This document shows positions 34,859 to 47,736 of a stretch of 64,000 bases of DNA, piece after piece. The DNA comes from Corylus avellana (Eukaryota; Streptophyta; Magnoliopsida; Fagales; Betulaceae): contig NC_081542.1 of the NCBI RefSeq assembly GCF_901000735.1, forward strand, positions 45,734,238 to 45,798,237, read 5' to 3'. How positions within the stretch are numbered: position 1 is the stretch's first letter; the number at the start of each line of letters is the position of its first letter. Under the pieces are notes generated by a model. The model had not been told where the DNA came from. It ran no database searches and worked only from the letters and a program-made list of their open reading frames with translations. Both the position numbers and the translations under genes were made by a program.

Positions 34859-37800
34859 ATGGATGCTGAGAAAAGGTTCAAGTCATTGATTCTGTTCATT
34901 CTCTTCTTCTTCCCATTTTGCACGTCCCTTGTCACCTTGAAACCAAACCAATCCATCAAGGGTGGCCAATATTTGATGTCCAAAGAAAAGAACTTTGCCT
35001 TTGGCTTCTTCAACCCGGGCAACTCTAGCTATCGGTATCTGGGTATTTGGTATTTTAAAGTGACAGTAAAAACTGTGGTGTGGGTTGCAAACAGGAACAA
35101 TCCTATCAATGGCTCCTCTGGAGTTCTCTCAATCAACCAGTATGGAAACCTTGTCCTCCGCGACGGTTCTAACCATCTTCTATGGACTACAAATGTTTCT
35201 GTACAAGGGACAACCTCCACCGTAGCTCAGCTCCAAGATTCAGGAAACCTTGTATTGGTCCAGGACAATAACAAGAACGTGCTATGGCAAAGCTTTGACT
35301 ATCCTACAGATACTTTGCTTCCAGTTAAAGACATGAAGCTTGGGTTGAATCAGAGAACAGGGATGCACTGGTTCTTAACATCTTGGAAGTCACAAGATGA
35401 CCCTGGAGCTGGGGACTACGTCTATAAGCTAGATCCTGATCACTCTCCACAGTTCTTCTTGTATAAGGGTTCGACTCCATTATGGCGGACTAGTCCATGG
35501 CCATGGATCTCATCAGCAGCAGAAACAACCTCGCCTGATGTTAAAACCAATTTTGTTTACAATCAAGATGAGATATCTTATTCCTACTTTCTTGATGACC
35601 CTTCAGTCATTGCAAGAGTAGTGGTGGACAGCTCTGGATTGTTCCAGCTACTTATGTGGAATGACGGTGATCATCAATGGAAGGAACTCTGGTCAGCGCC
35701 TAGATACCGGTGTGACAAGTATGGGCACTGTGGTAAGAATAGTATATGCAGTGCTGAGTATGACTATAGTGATAGGTTCGAGTGTTCGTGTTTGCCAGGG
35801 TATGAAACCAAGTCTCCGAGGGATTGGAGTCTCAGAAATGGTTCTGAGGGGTGTGTGAGGCAGCAGCCGGGGTTGTCGATGTGTAGGAATGGGGAAGGGT
35901 TTGTGAACGTGGGGTGTGTGAAGATTCCTGATTCACCAGATGCATCTCAGCTCGACACGAGTATGAGTGGTGAAGAGTGCGGAAAGGGGTGCTTGAGGAA
36001 TTGTTCTTGCTTGGCTTTTATCACCTTAGATATTGATAGGAAGGGGATTGGTTGCTGGACATGGTATGGTGAATTGGTGGACATCACAGGGTATACAAAT
36101 GGAGGGTTTGATCTAAATGTTCGTGTAAATGCGAGTGAATTAGGTATCCTTCTTTGCTTACTTGAAATTTCAGTTGTTTTCATTTGTCTTTTCACTTTCT
36201 GGATCATGGTTTACTTTTTCCCTTCAGCTAAGACTACAAAGAAGTCCGAAGTTTCTCTTGGCAAAAAGGGGGAGCGGGCTATTGCAGTATCATCTGCTGC
36301 AGTAGCATTGTTTCTATTATCCTTACTAGCCTATATGTGCCTAATGAAGAAGAGGAAAGCAAAAGGTAGATAACGTCACTAGCATTAATGTATTATTCTG
36401 ATATATCTGTTTTCTGCTTAATGTGAGGTGCATTAATGCTCGATTTCAAATTTGTATTAAGCAATTTCTGCCAATATGTTTAATGAAAGTGAAAAGAAAA
36501 TCACACCATCAATCATTAAACTTTACTGCTACTAAAGCCTCTTTGCAGGAGAATGAACTTGGAGATGGTAGTGGACATCCTGAGTTACTGCTTTTTGATC
36601 TAAGATGTTTGGTGGAAGCCACTGACAATTTCTCTCCAACCAACAAACTTGGGGAAGGTGGTTTTGGCTCTGTTTTTAAGGTATAGTTACAATTCTTTTC
36701 TAACATTGTGAATATCTTGCACATTTAGTTTCTTTTTCACAATCCGACATTGTGTGGGAATGGGGCAAGTTGGTTTACTGAATGAGCAAATTGCGCTTAA
36801 TTGTTAAAGCTTATATCTCTGAGTAAGCTCAAGTTTGAATCATGAATTCAGGGTCGATTTTCTAATGGACAACAGATAGCTGTAAAAAGGCTGTCCAAAA
36901 GTTCAGGACAAGGAATAGGAGAATTCAAAACTGAAGTACTGCTGATTTCAAAACTTCAACATAGGAATCTTGTCAAAATTTTAGGTTGTTGCATTCAAGG
37001 AGAAGAAAAGATGCTGATTTACGAGTACATGCTCAACAAAAGCTTGGACTTCTTTATCTTTGGTATGTCTGATCATTTCTATAACTATATTGCCTTTCTT
37101 TGTTGTATGGTGTTTTTCATCAACACTAGAGCAAAATTTTGTTGTAGATGATACAAGAAGTTCATCCCTCAATTGGAGTAAACGCTTTGAAATCATCATG
37201 GGGATTGCACGCGGGGTTTTGTATCTTCATCAAGACTCAAGATTAAGAATAATCCATAGGGATCTTAAAACAAGCAATATTCTCTTAGATGCCGAGATGA
37301 ATCCCAAAATTTCAGATTTCGGAGTTGCCCGTATATTTGACGGGGACCAAATTCAAGATAAGACAACCAGAATTGTCGGAACATAGTAAGTATCAAACAC
37401 AAACATAGACTGAAATTTAAGGTTACCTTTTATGCCATTCACATCTGACATTGTTCATGCCCAGTGGTTATATGCCACCAGAGTATGCAGTATTTGGGAA
37501 GTTTTCAACAAAAACAGATATCTTTAGTTTCGGTGTCATATTATTAGAGATTGTAAGTGGCAAGAAAAACAACGGCTCGTATCAGAAACATCCTTCCCTA
37601 ACGTTGATTGGGCATGTAAGTAACAGAAAACAACAATCTTCAGCATTTGCATGATTTTCTAAGACAGTCAATCTCTTATAGATAATGCCATGAACCGCAC
37701 AGGTATGGGAGCTGTGGAGAGAAGACAGAGCCCTGGACATAGCTGATTCAACAATAAATGAGTCATGTGTTTCCCATGAAGTCTTGAGATGCATTCAAGT

Positions 37801-38008
37801 TGGGCTCCTATGTGTGCAAGAAGATGTAATGGATAGACCAACTATGTCGGCAGTTCTTCTCATGCTGAGTAGTGAAGCAGCTGCTCTTCCTTCTCCTAAA
37901 CAACCTGCTTTCATTTTCAGAAGAGCTTCCAGTGATTTGGATTCAGTCGAAGGTGGAGGACTTTATTCTGTAAACGAGGTGACAATAACTAATGTTGAAG
38001 CTCGCTGA
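34859..38008 (+). CDS. G-type lectin S-receptor-like Ser/Thr kinase RLK4
   Basis: Seven exons: 34859-36143, 36228-36365, 36490-36680, 36852-37062, 37148-37385, 37465-37615, 37703-38008, giving 839 aa. I chose ATG 34859 ([10 protein letters not shown]) because the same ATG is conserved in RLK2, RLK6N and RLK7; an in-frame ATG at 34790 would bury the signal peptide. Domains: bulb-lectin ([23 protein letters not shown]), S-locus glycoprotein, EGF-like ([13 protein letters not shown]), PAN ([12 protein letters not shown]), membrane span at about 446-467. Kinase: [10 protein letters not shown], Lys 550, HRDLKTSN from 645, DFGVAR from 665. Exon 4 departs from its relatives ([23 protein letters not shown]) but keeps the helix-C Glu. 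The exon 3 acceptor is AAAG where its paralogues have ACAG. Intron 1 (84 bp) is stop-free in frame. It looks intact. Confidence 0.94.
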
Positions 38009-39869
38009 AGGCAAAAGCATTTTAGGATTACCTTTTAGAAATAGAGAAAAAGTTGAAAGAGTTCTTTAGGATAAGCCTTATTTTAGAGCAATAAATTTTT
38101 TACAAAACAGATTCATTTTTTTTCCTTTTAACACAATCCCAAACGGGCTCTAATAGTTCTAGGTAGCAGCATTTGAATTTTTTTTTTTTTTTTTGTAACT
38201 CTTTGTAGGACTAATTAATACTGATAGTGCTTTCCATTCCATAGAAAATGTAATGTCTTCTTCTTTCTTTTTGGCTGAAAATGAGAGCTATTAATATTTC
38301 CATATCAAAGCTCCCCAACATGGTCGGTTATCAAACGATTCAGAAATTGAGGCACCTACTACCTCTCTAGTTAATATGTTTAATTAATTTAACAAGATAG
38401 TTAAGCTTCGTTGTATATTCTATGTACATCTTCCATAATGGTTAATTTGACCAAAAAAAAAAAGAAAATTTGATTTAGATAAATGAAAGATGTACAGCAG
38501 AGTATGATGTCCTGTATTTTTCTTTTCCGGGCAAATACAAACACAAAACAAAAACAAATAGGAAAAATAGAATCTTTTTACAGTTTTAAAATTCGTATTT
38601 TTCTCATTGCTAGAATAGAAACTTTGAGGATGTTCTGGTTTCGTTTTGTTTTATGTAAAACCCAATAAAACTTCAGAAGTGTTCAGAATTCCATTGCATT
38701 CTAGAGAAGTGTTTGTTATAATTCAATGCATACCAATTTATCAGAATTGGTATGAACAAATAACTTCTTAAAAGCAGAGTGACTCTCCTCACGTTAAGAG
38801 CAATTTTCTTTTTTTATAAAGATTCCGTACAAACACAAGTTATTTTCAATTCGTCAAAGGCATCAGTCGTCATCATCATCATCATAAAAAGAGACCCCAA
38901 GCACATAGCTTGTGTTAAGTCCGGTCCTTTCACGCAAATTTTAGTTGAAAATCCAGACTTAAGACCTCAAGAAAGTTAACAAAAAGGGGATACGACTTAT
39001 CAAATGTCCACGCCACCGAGAGGGGACAGAAATGGCAAGCTTGAATTCCACAAGGATAAGGATCCACAGTCCAAATTGCTAGCTAGCAATTTGAAAAGGT
39101 AATACGAGAGCTTTCATATGCGATCCACCTTTCCAAGTAAGTAGCCAAACCGCTCAAAATTTATTTAGACATGTAAGGCTATATAAGATCTCTCATACTG
39201 TTTCAATTATTAGCAATTCGAACATATAATTCCTTAAAACGGGGTGGACCGGTTTTAACAAACTTGGTACTTAATCCGGGAACTAGCTAGGGAGTCCTCC
39301 CACAAGCTCAATATTACTGGCTCCCTACCCTTAACATAGTTAAATCACTGGGCCGAATAAACTGATTTAGTCTCACATACCCAGCAATCATAACAATGCA
39401 AGAAACAAACCTTCTTTTAGGCGTTTCGTCAAACTTGCTCCACGCTAACTGTACAAGGAAAAAACGAACTAGCCTATACCTTTTTGGACAAGGAAAAGGT
39501 AACCCAACTAGCTGCAGTTATTGCATCTAGAACCAGTCCCATCAGATAACTCGATGGAGCCGTATTTGACCTGTAAATCTCAATAAAGTATTTAAAGACT
39601 AATGAGCTTTTACATGTCCGTTTCTTATAATTATATAATCACAGATCAATATCATTGACTGACGAATAACGTTTCTCGGACTAATCCTCAATGGTGACCG
39701 AAGATTTGGTAAAAATTCAACGTGGGCCTATTTATTCTCGAAGTGTGTTCAGACATTGGTAGACGACTTTTGCAGGCATATCCAATTCTGGGAAATGTTT
39801 GACTCGTTCTATTTCTTAGCATGCACGCATGTTAGTGTCTAACAGTGGTTGGCTCAGAATATGCCTTCA
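38009..39869. other. RLK4-RLK5 spacer, no gene
   Basis: 3' flank to about 38200 resembles that of RLK3. Beyond it I see no coding sequence. A (CAT)n run (38872-38886) and a weak match of 38825-38880 to the repeats at 27390 and 28010 are the only features. Confidence 0.5.
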
Positions 39870-39877
39870 TATATATA
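39870..39877 (+). promoter_or_regulatory. Putative TATA box of RLK5
   Basis: TATATATA about 80 bp upstream of ATG 39957. Position and sequence only. Confidence 0.45.
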
Positions 39878-39956
39878 CTTATCAAACGAACTTCTTTCAC
39901 AAATTCGTTTCCCATATAAACTTTTCATAATTGTCAATTAAACCAAAAAAAAAAAA

Positions 39957-42900
39957 ATGTTGAAGTCTTTGATTCTAGTCGTTCTTTTCTTCTTCCCATT
40001 TTGCACGTCGATTGACACCTTAACACTAAACCAATCCATCAAAGATGGGCCGGACGGCCAATCTTTGGTGTCAAAAGAAGAGAATTTTGCATTAGGCTTC
40101 TTCAGCCCCGGCAACTCTAGCTATCGGTATCTGGGTATTTGGTATGTTAAAGTAACAGTAAAAACTGTGGTGTGGGTTGCAAACAGGAACAATCCTATCA
40201 ATGGTTCATCCGGAGTTCTCTCAATCAACCAGTACGGAAACCTTGTCCTCTACGACAGTTACAACCGTTCTCTATGGTATGCAAATGTTTCTGTTCCAGC
40301 GACAACCTCCTCTGTAGCTCAGCTTCTAGATTCAGGAAACCTGGTAATCGTTCAGGAAGGCAACAACAGTGTGTTATGGCAAAGCTCCGACGACCCTACA
40401 GATACTTTGCTGCCACGCATACAATTTGGGTTGAATCGGAGAACCGGGGTGGACACAATTTTAACATCTTGGAAATCACAAGATAACCCCGGAACAGGGG
40501 ATTGCCTCTATCAGCTAAATCCCAACGGCTCTCCACAGTTCTATTTGTATAAGGACTCGACCCTGCATCGGCGGAGTTGGCCATGGCCTTGGTGTTCATC
40601 GGTAGATACAAGATCGGTTGATTATAATATCAACTTTGTTTACGATCAAGAAGAGATATCTTACTCCTACTTTTTTGATGACCCCTCGATCATTACGAGA
40701 ATGTTCCTGAACAACTCTGGATCGATCCAGCTACTTAGGTGGAATGATGGTGTTGGTCAATGGAATGAAGTCTGGTCAGCACCCAGACTCCGGTGTGAGA
40801 AGTATGGACTATGCGGTCCATATAGTATATGTAGTTCTGACAATATTAATACTTTCGAGTGTTCATGTTTGCCAGGATATGAACCCAAGAATCAAAGAGA
40901 TTGGTATCTCAGAAATGGTTCTGAGGGGTGTGTGAGGAATCGGACGGGGTTGTCGATGTGCGGGAATGGAGAAGGGTTTGTGAAGGTTGCAGGTTTGAAG
41001 GTTCCTGATACATCCTATGCCGTTTGGGTTGGCATGAGCATGAGCAGCGCAGAGTGCGAGCAGGAGTGCTTGAGGAATTGCAATTGCACAGGTTATGTCA
41101 GCGTGGAGCTTAATAACACGGGGACTGGTTGCTTGGCATATCATGGTGAATTGATGGACAGTACAGGGGATGAAGATGAAGGGTGGGAGCTAAATGTTCG
41201 TGCTGATGCGACTGAGATAGGTATTCTTCGTTGTTTTCTCTTTAAATTTTCATTTCTGTCTTTTCATTTCATGGATCAAGCCTTACTTTTTTTTTTTCCC
41301 TTCAGCCAAGTATAAAACGAACACCAAAGGTTTTCTTGCCAAGAACCGGAAGCTGGTTATTGCAGTATTATCTGTTGCTGTGCTCTTGTTTCTGGGATCT
41401 TTACTAGCCTGTATATGGTTACTGAGGAGGAGGAAAACTAAAGGTAAATAAAGTAACTTCCATGGTATTCCACACGTGTGTGTGTGTGTGTGTGTGTATT
41501 AGTGCTCAATTACGAATTTCTAGTAAGCAATATTTTCCCAATTTGTTTTACGACAGAGAAGAGAAACATGAACACTCGATCATTTAATTTTACTGGTACC
41601 ACAAGCTCCTTAGAGGGAAATCAGCTGGAGGCAAGTGATAGACATCCGGATGCACTTGTTTTCGATCTAAGCTCTATAGTTGTTGCCACTGACAATTTCT
41701 CTCCTACCAACAAACTTGGGGAAGGTGGTTTTGGCTCTGTTTTTAAGGTGCAGTCACAATTCATTTATGAAATTGTTGATATCTTGAACATTTTTGTTCC
41801 TTGCTCATATTCCATTATTGTGAAGTTGTGAATGGAGAAAGAGTGTTTTTTTTATTGCTTAATAGTTGCGTGTAAGCTTAAGTTTGGATGATGATTTCAG
41901 GGTCAACTATCAAATGGAAGACAGATAGCAGTAAAAAGGTTCTCAAAAAGTTCAGGGCAAGGCATAGAAGAATTCAAGAATGAAGTCATGTTGATTGCAA
42001 AACTTCAACACAGGAATCTTGTCAAAATTTTAGGCTGTTGCATTGAGGGGGAAGAAAAGATGCTGATTTATGAGTACATGCCCAACAAAAGCTTGGACTT
42101 CTTTATCTTTGGTATGTCTGCTTTCAATAAATCTATTGCCTTACTGCATTTTTCAACACTAGTTAAATCACATTCTGAGTACGCTGGAGCAAAATTCTGT
42201 TGCAGATCATACAAGAAGTTCATCCCTGAGTTGGAAGAAACGCTTTGAAATCATCATTGAGATTGCTCGTGGGATTTTGTATCTTCATCAAGACTCAAGA
42301 TTAAGAATTATTCATAGGGACCTCAAACCAAGCAACATTCTATTAGATGCTGAGATGCACCCCAAAATTTCAGATTTCGGCATGGCTCGCATATTCAAGA
42401 CAGACCAAATTGGAGACAAGACAACTAGAGTTGTTGGAACATAGTGAGCACCATGCATAAACACACATGCACAGACTTTAAGATTACATTTGTTGATGTT
42501 CCATCCTATGCATTGAATTTTAAGATTACCTCGATCTTGTTTCACATGCAGTGGTTACATGTCACCCGAATATGCAGCATTTGGGGAATTCTCAACAAAA
42601 TCAGATGTTTTTAGCTTCGGTGTCATATTATTGGAGATTGTAAGTGGCAAGAAAAATAACCATTCTTATCAGGAGCATCCTTCCCTGACATTGATAGGGC
42701 ATGTAAGTAACAGAAAGCTACAAATCTTTCTCATTTGCATTTTATGAAACACCCTTTACAGATGATGATATATATGATCGAACCACACAGGTCTGGGAGC
42801 TATGGAGAGAAGATAAAGTGATGGGTATAGTTGATTCATGCATAGATATTGAGTCATATGTTTCCCATGAAGCATTGAGATGCATACAAATCGGGCTCTT

Positions 42901-43096
42901 GTGCGTGCAAGAAGAAGCAATGGATCGACCAACAATGTCGGAAGTTGTTCTCATGCTGAGTAGTGAAACAGCTCTTCCTTCTCCTAAACAACCTGCTTTC
43001 ATTTTCAAAAGAGCTTCCAAGGATTTGGACTCAGTAGCAGAGGAAGGACCTCATTCTGTAAATGAGGTGACAATAACTAAGGTTGAAGCTCGGTAA
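39957..43096 (+). CDS. G-type lectin S-receptor-like Ser/Thr kinase RLK5
   Basis: Seven exons: 39957-41220, 41306-41443, 41557-41747, 41901-42111, 42206-42443, 42552-42702, 42791-43096, giving 832 aa. ATG 39957 follows an A-run and opens directly into the signal peptide ([18 protein letters not shown]). The ectodomain has an extra PDG in the N-terminal lectin region ([12 protein letters not shown]), then VVWVANRNN, an EGF-like cluster ([13 protein letters not shown]) and PAN ([12 protein letters not shown]). The membrane exon encodes [22 protein letters not shown]. Kinase: [10 protein letters not shown], Lys 543, HRDLKPSN from 638, DFGMAR from 658, C-terminus KVEAR. Exons 2 and 3 are the closest relatives of the matching exons of RLK6N. 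A (TG)n tract (41476-41496) lies in intron 2. It appears intact. Confidence 0.95.
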
Positions 43097-43367
43097 ATGT
43101 GAAACTGAATTTCTTCTATACAGATTTGTGGGAGTATCTAACATTTCTGTTTCAAGTCCGTTAAAAAATTGCATTTTTTTCTTCTTTTCAGTTACTACTA
43201 CTAATAATAATGTTAAAAATTTTATCTAACTAGAGGGTTCGTAATTTTTGACAGGGCCGGTGAATTTGACACGAAATTAAAGCGGTTAAAATTTAGTAAA
43301 ATAGAATTCAGGTCAAACTGGGTTAATCCGATTAGACTCGATTAATAAACAGGAAACCCACATAATC

Positions 43368-43516
43368 TGTTGTTACTGTGCACAATAATGATGAATAATA
43401 TAAAATCGATTTGAGAGAGATTAAGAGAGAGTCGAGACATAGACTTAACATATTTCGACAATGTGCCTACGTCCACATAGATTGCGGCTGTATTTTGTTA
43501 TTAGTGATTCATGGTT

Positions 43517-43556
<40 letters not shown>

Positions 43557-43677
43557 AAAACCCTAATTGTACTGATGCATTTTGAAAATCTCCAAAATAC
43601 CCCACTCCATGAACGTTGCTTTGCTCCGTCTTCTTGGCCAACCACTGGTGTTCTAATATGAGCTACTAGTTTCAACA
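43368..43677 (-). mobile_element. Solo LTR of the copia family (310 bp)
   Basis: It runs from TGTTGTTACTGTGCAC to AGTTTCAACA, with TG...CA ends. It is flanked by TAATC at 43363-43367 and 43678-43682, a perfect 5-bp target duplication. It is related to the LTRs at 474 and 53591 but longer, with a (TA)n run at 43520-43553. No internal sequence remains, so it arose by LTR-LTR recombination. Confidence 0.9.
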
Positions 43678-44529
43678 TAATCCATATCAATTAAAACATT
43701 TTTTTTTTTAACATTAAAAAATTTAAACCCTAAAGTCTAAGGCAAAAAATTACCTTTCATTAAAGATATAACTTCGGTAGTGTAATTTATTTTCATGTTC
43801 AATGATTAAGAATTATAGTGCCAATATTTTTGTACAAAATGGCATTTTCATGCTTAATAATTGAGAATTTTATTAATTAAACGGGTTATACAAGTTGGGT
43901 CGGATCATATCAACCCAACACGTACGGCATGTTTATTGTATGATTTATACAAGTTGGGTTAGGTCGGGTCGCCCGCCTATTTAAATGAATTATGTCAAAG
44001 TTGATGAAACTGGTTCATTTAACTAAATGTGTTCGGCTTTAATTAACTCATATAATTTTATACTCATACCTCGCTCGCAATACGATCCAAATCCGATACA
44101 CAAACACCAACTGCCACCTAAATCTCCATTATGCTTACACCCCACATAATTATCATCGTCAAAAATAGACCCCATGCTCATCCTTATGCTGTTGACCATG
44201 TGCCTAATGAAATATATTTTACGCAATGCCCGTCTTCTTATGCAACTAATTAATTTAGTTTAAAATCCAGGCCAAAGACTTGGTAATAGTCAATCAAATA
44301 CTATCAATGGGTGGTAGCCTGCAGGCTGCAGGGGTGGTTCCCAAGCCTTCTAGAATTCTCTTTACTAAACATCAACTCGATTCAAAACTTGGACATTCAA
44401 ATCGCTGCAACTTAATTTTGACAAACGAATTTGCAAATATTCATGTGATTCGGCTTAATATTACCAATAATTTTCCCTCCCCCGCCCCTTTTAATTTTGT
44501 CGCTCTTAATCCTAAAAGAAGAACGAAAT

Positions 44530-45110
44530 GAGGAATTGTTAGGAATACTTCTAAACAGAGTGGGAAGTGGCCCATTTAGTAACCGAGCGTACTCAAAAAT
44601 GGTCACATCCAGAGACTTTAGAAGCAAGTTAAAAATGAAAAGAAAAGAGCTGTTGTATGCAGACAACAATGATCGGAGCACACAATCAATCTGAGAAGAG
44701 ATGACCTTTGTTAAGAGCTAAAATGGCCGAGAAAAAGGTAATCACCTTCAAGCAAGACAGAAGAGCAGCCATGAAGCAAAACAAGTCAATACCAAAGAGG
44801 GCAACATAATTAGCTTCACCAAAGGAGGCATCCAAGGGCAGCAGCCTAAGAGTGGGACTGCCACAATCTAGCCTTCATGGTTACTAAGGAGAGCCGAGGC
44901 CACACTGAAGCAAGGACGGACTGCAACATCAAAATTAACTTTGAAAGACCCAATAGGAAGGGAAACCCAGGAAGCCGGCAGGGAGGGCCAGGTTGAATTG
45001 CAAGCTTTTATTTCGATAAATTTAATTTGGGGGTTAGGGCCCATGGCTGATGATGATGGCTCTCCTTGGTCGACCCATACATGAAGAGGGAAGTGTTAGA
45101 AAAGAAGCAC
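44530..45110 (-). pseudogene. RNase H-like domain pseudogene, copy 1
   Basis: On the minus strand, GSFKVNFDVAVR (first RNase H strand with the catalytic-type Asp) is followed downstream by LLEGD-like and LALNKGHLFSD motifs, interrupted by stops. It matches the copies at 49870 and 59930 and the truncated one at 17100. It is the remains of a non-LTR retrotransposon or of a solo RNase H gene. Confidence 0.6.
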
Positions 45111-45627
45111 AGCCATCACACCCCATACCATCAACCTCATTTCATAATTGTCTGCTAATGCCCTATCTCATCTTTCTGATAAATGTTAGAGCACTTTCAA
45201 TTCTATATTTTTAGATGCATACTTTCTAATGTGCTGTTAAAAATTATCATTAAATCTAAAATTTAATAATAATTAATTCAAAATCTAATAATAATTTTAG
45301 TATCACATTTGGGAGTGTGGGAGTGGGAGTGTGTGTAATATTTCTCTATCGTTTAATCAATTCACTAGAATCCTCTATATTTCATTTGAAATTAATAGTC
45401 TCTATTTCATTGTTAGGATTTAAATTGTTGGTAAATCGAACAATGTATATATGTCATATTATTTAAATTTTTTTAAAAGGCATGTCAACATTGACTTGAC
45501 GTGCATCGTTAGATACGCAAACTTTAAATCTTAGTTATAAATGAATACTATCAATTTCATTTAAAATTGAGAAGATTCTTGTCCTTAATTCTAAGACCCC
45601 CGTTTTCTTCTCCATGAAGATCGATCA

Positions 45628-46123
45628 TGTAACACCCCGGTCCCATATTGGGAAGATGAGAAGTTTATAAAGATAGTCATGGGTGCTAAGTCCCACATTG
45701 CCTAGTTACTAGGTGAAACTGGGCTTTATAATGAATTCTAGGAAAACTCTAAATTGACTAGTCCTTTTGGAGTGATAGCGCAGATGTGGCTAGCACTTTT
45801 CTCTGGGTCATTACAAGTGGTATTAGAGCCACCTAGTAACGCCAGACCATGTGGTATTAGATCATTGCATGACGTGGTCCTGATGAGGACGTCAGGAATT
45901 TAAGAGAGGGAGTTTGTAACACCCCGGTCCCATATTGGAAAGATGAGAAGAAGCCCACATAGAATAGGTAGTTTATAAAGATAGTCATGGGTGCTAAGTC
46001 CCACATTGCCTAGTTACTAGGTAAAACTGGGCTTTATAATGAATTCTAGGAAAACTCTAAATTGACTAGTCTTTTTGGGGTGATAGCACAGATGTGACTA
46101 GCGCTTTTCTCTGGGTCATTACA
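45628..46123 (+). mobile_element. TRIM retrotransposon, second family
   Basis: The LTRs are 45628-45815 and 45915-46123 (TGTAACACCCCGGTCCC...GGGTCATTACA). A primer site, GTGGTATTAGAGCC, follows the first, and a purine tract, AAGAGAGGGAG, precedes the second. A perfect 5-bp target duplication, GATCA, lies on both sides (45623-45627, 46124-46128). The paralogous spacers at about 50877 and 63071 show the empty site (GATCATGTTATGG). LTR1 lacks about 21 bp present in LTR2. Confidence 0.93.
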
Positions 46124-47120
46124 GATCATGTTATGGAATGCAAAGGGTAATGGTGGTAGTTGAAATATTGTTAAAAACCACACTTTTATCTCATCACTAT
46201 TTTACTTCACTAACATGATAGTGTCAATTGGTCTTTGGATTGGACTTGACAAAACATCAAGACTTTATTAACTTTACCACAATAATAGAGTAAGATAGTA
46301 ATGTGAAGGAATTCGGTAGGTCTCATGACAATAAATATAAGTAAATGCATATATTCTCTTAGTTGACTATACAGTGACAGTTAACAACAAAATTGAACTA
46401 GTCATTCTATAATAAATATGGTCGATGTCTTGACTTATCTTTAGTCGTCAATTAAGGACAAAGTTTTTTAAAATGCATATCTAAATCACATTTTTAAGAA
46501 CAAATGTCATATATATTCTTGGTTAATTTTATTAAAAATGTATATGAGAATTACATATTTTAAGAATAAATATTAATTTAATAGACTGAATTGTAAGAAT
46601 TTATTCTTAACCCAATTTGAAGAAAAAATTTGCGTAGGTACTACGCAAGAAGCTTTTGAGATGAACAAAATTTTGGCTCTGGTTATGCAAGGACATTCGA
46701 CAAGCAGACCAATCAGTTACAGGTTGTAATCATCCTTAGAAACTAAAGTAACAAGATGAAGTGTTAGAACTACATTTTGTATTGATAGCCTCTTTATTTA
46801 TATTTATAAAGAGGCTGTGAATGGTGAACAAGTAAACCTATACTAAATAAGAAAAGAGAATAAATTCTATAAGAAAATAGAATAAAGCATAATTTAGATA
46901 ATGACCTTAATTATAATTTATTATCCTAATTAGAACAAGTAAACCTATACTAAACAATAACGATTTTTTTATTAAATGGGTTATGCAGATTGAGTCTGGT
47001 CGAGTCAGTTCAATTCGTTTATTTAAATGGGTTAAGTGTCAGGATTAAATGATCTAACCCGTTTAGCTAAAGGAATGGTGTTAAGATTGACTCTTAACGG
47101 ATTGGCTAGTTAACCTATAA

Positions 47121-47280
47121 TATTCAATCATATGGGTAGATGCATTTAATAATTGTTCTACTCAACCGAAATACTCAATCTTATGGGTAGATGCATTCAG
47201 TCATAAGGGACTTGGTCAAGGGGGCCGGGGTAGGGCCATGTTCATTGATTGGTTCATGATGAAACATATATAGTACATAC
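47121..47280 (+). other. Relic of an RLK1-type promoter
   Basis: GGGTAGATGCATTTAATAAT, TTCTACTCAACCGAAAT and the GACTTGGTCAAGGGG segment match 11363-11460 upstream of RLK1. The core is partly duplicated here. No RLK1-type exon 1 follows; CACTA-like sequence begins instead at 47281. Confidence 0.6.
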
Positions 47281-47575
47281 ACTACAAAAAAAAAATCAAT
47301 TTTTGACGTGGCTACAATACACAATTTTTTGCCACGTCACTAATTATCAGTAAATATTTTTCTGACGTGGCAAAGTTGGCAGGTCAGTAATTAGTGACGT
47401 GGCAATATCTACACGTCAATAAATTCTGACGTGTTAGACATTGCCACGTCAATAAATTTTTTAGGATTTTAAAACTTTAAAAATTATATATTTTAGTGAC
47501 ATGTTAAATTTCAACACGTCAATAATTACTGACGTGTTAAATTACCACGCCAGAAATTTCTGATGTGGTATTTTT
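47281..47575. mobile_element. CACTA-like terminal fragment
   Basis: It starts CACTACAAAAAAAAAATC, followed by repeated TTTTTGACGTGGC and TGACGTGTTA units in both orientations, as in CACTA subterminal regions and related to the fragment at 27567. The other end is not seen. Confidence 0.55.
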
Positions 47576-47736
47576 CCCTTATTCTTCATAATTCTTAAAA
47601 CAATTTAGGATTTATAGAAAAATAAGTTATTTGCAAGTTTTTGTTCCCACCACACCACATTTCCACAAATTGGATTTTTTTTTTTTTGAAGCCTGCTACC
47701 TATGGTACAAACTGTACTCCTTTCTCTAAACGAAGC

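Larger units (their letters stand above)
43860..47120. repeat. Spacer block, copy 1 of 3
   Basis: 43900-46480 is collinear with 48810-51240 and with 58810-60588 plus 62877-63430. Landmarks: GTGGTAGCCTGCAGGCTGCAGG (44310), an RNase H fragment (44530-45110), GATCATGTTATGG (46124), AACTAGTCATTCTATAATAAA (46397). A TRIM interrupts it at 45628-46123. From about 46480 to 47120 the sequence is not shared and shows no gene. Confidence 0.8.

Noticed and set aside
44280..44531. Conserved frame (83, 62 and 62 codons) in all three spacer copies
   Set aside because: The frame is conserved only because the DNA is duplicated. It has no recognisable domain, and the copies differ in frame length and in start region.
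45628..46123. Cassandra-type TRIM carrying a 5S rRNA-like segment
   Set aside because: I looked for 5S box A and box C motifs in the LTRs and did not see a convincing match.
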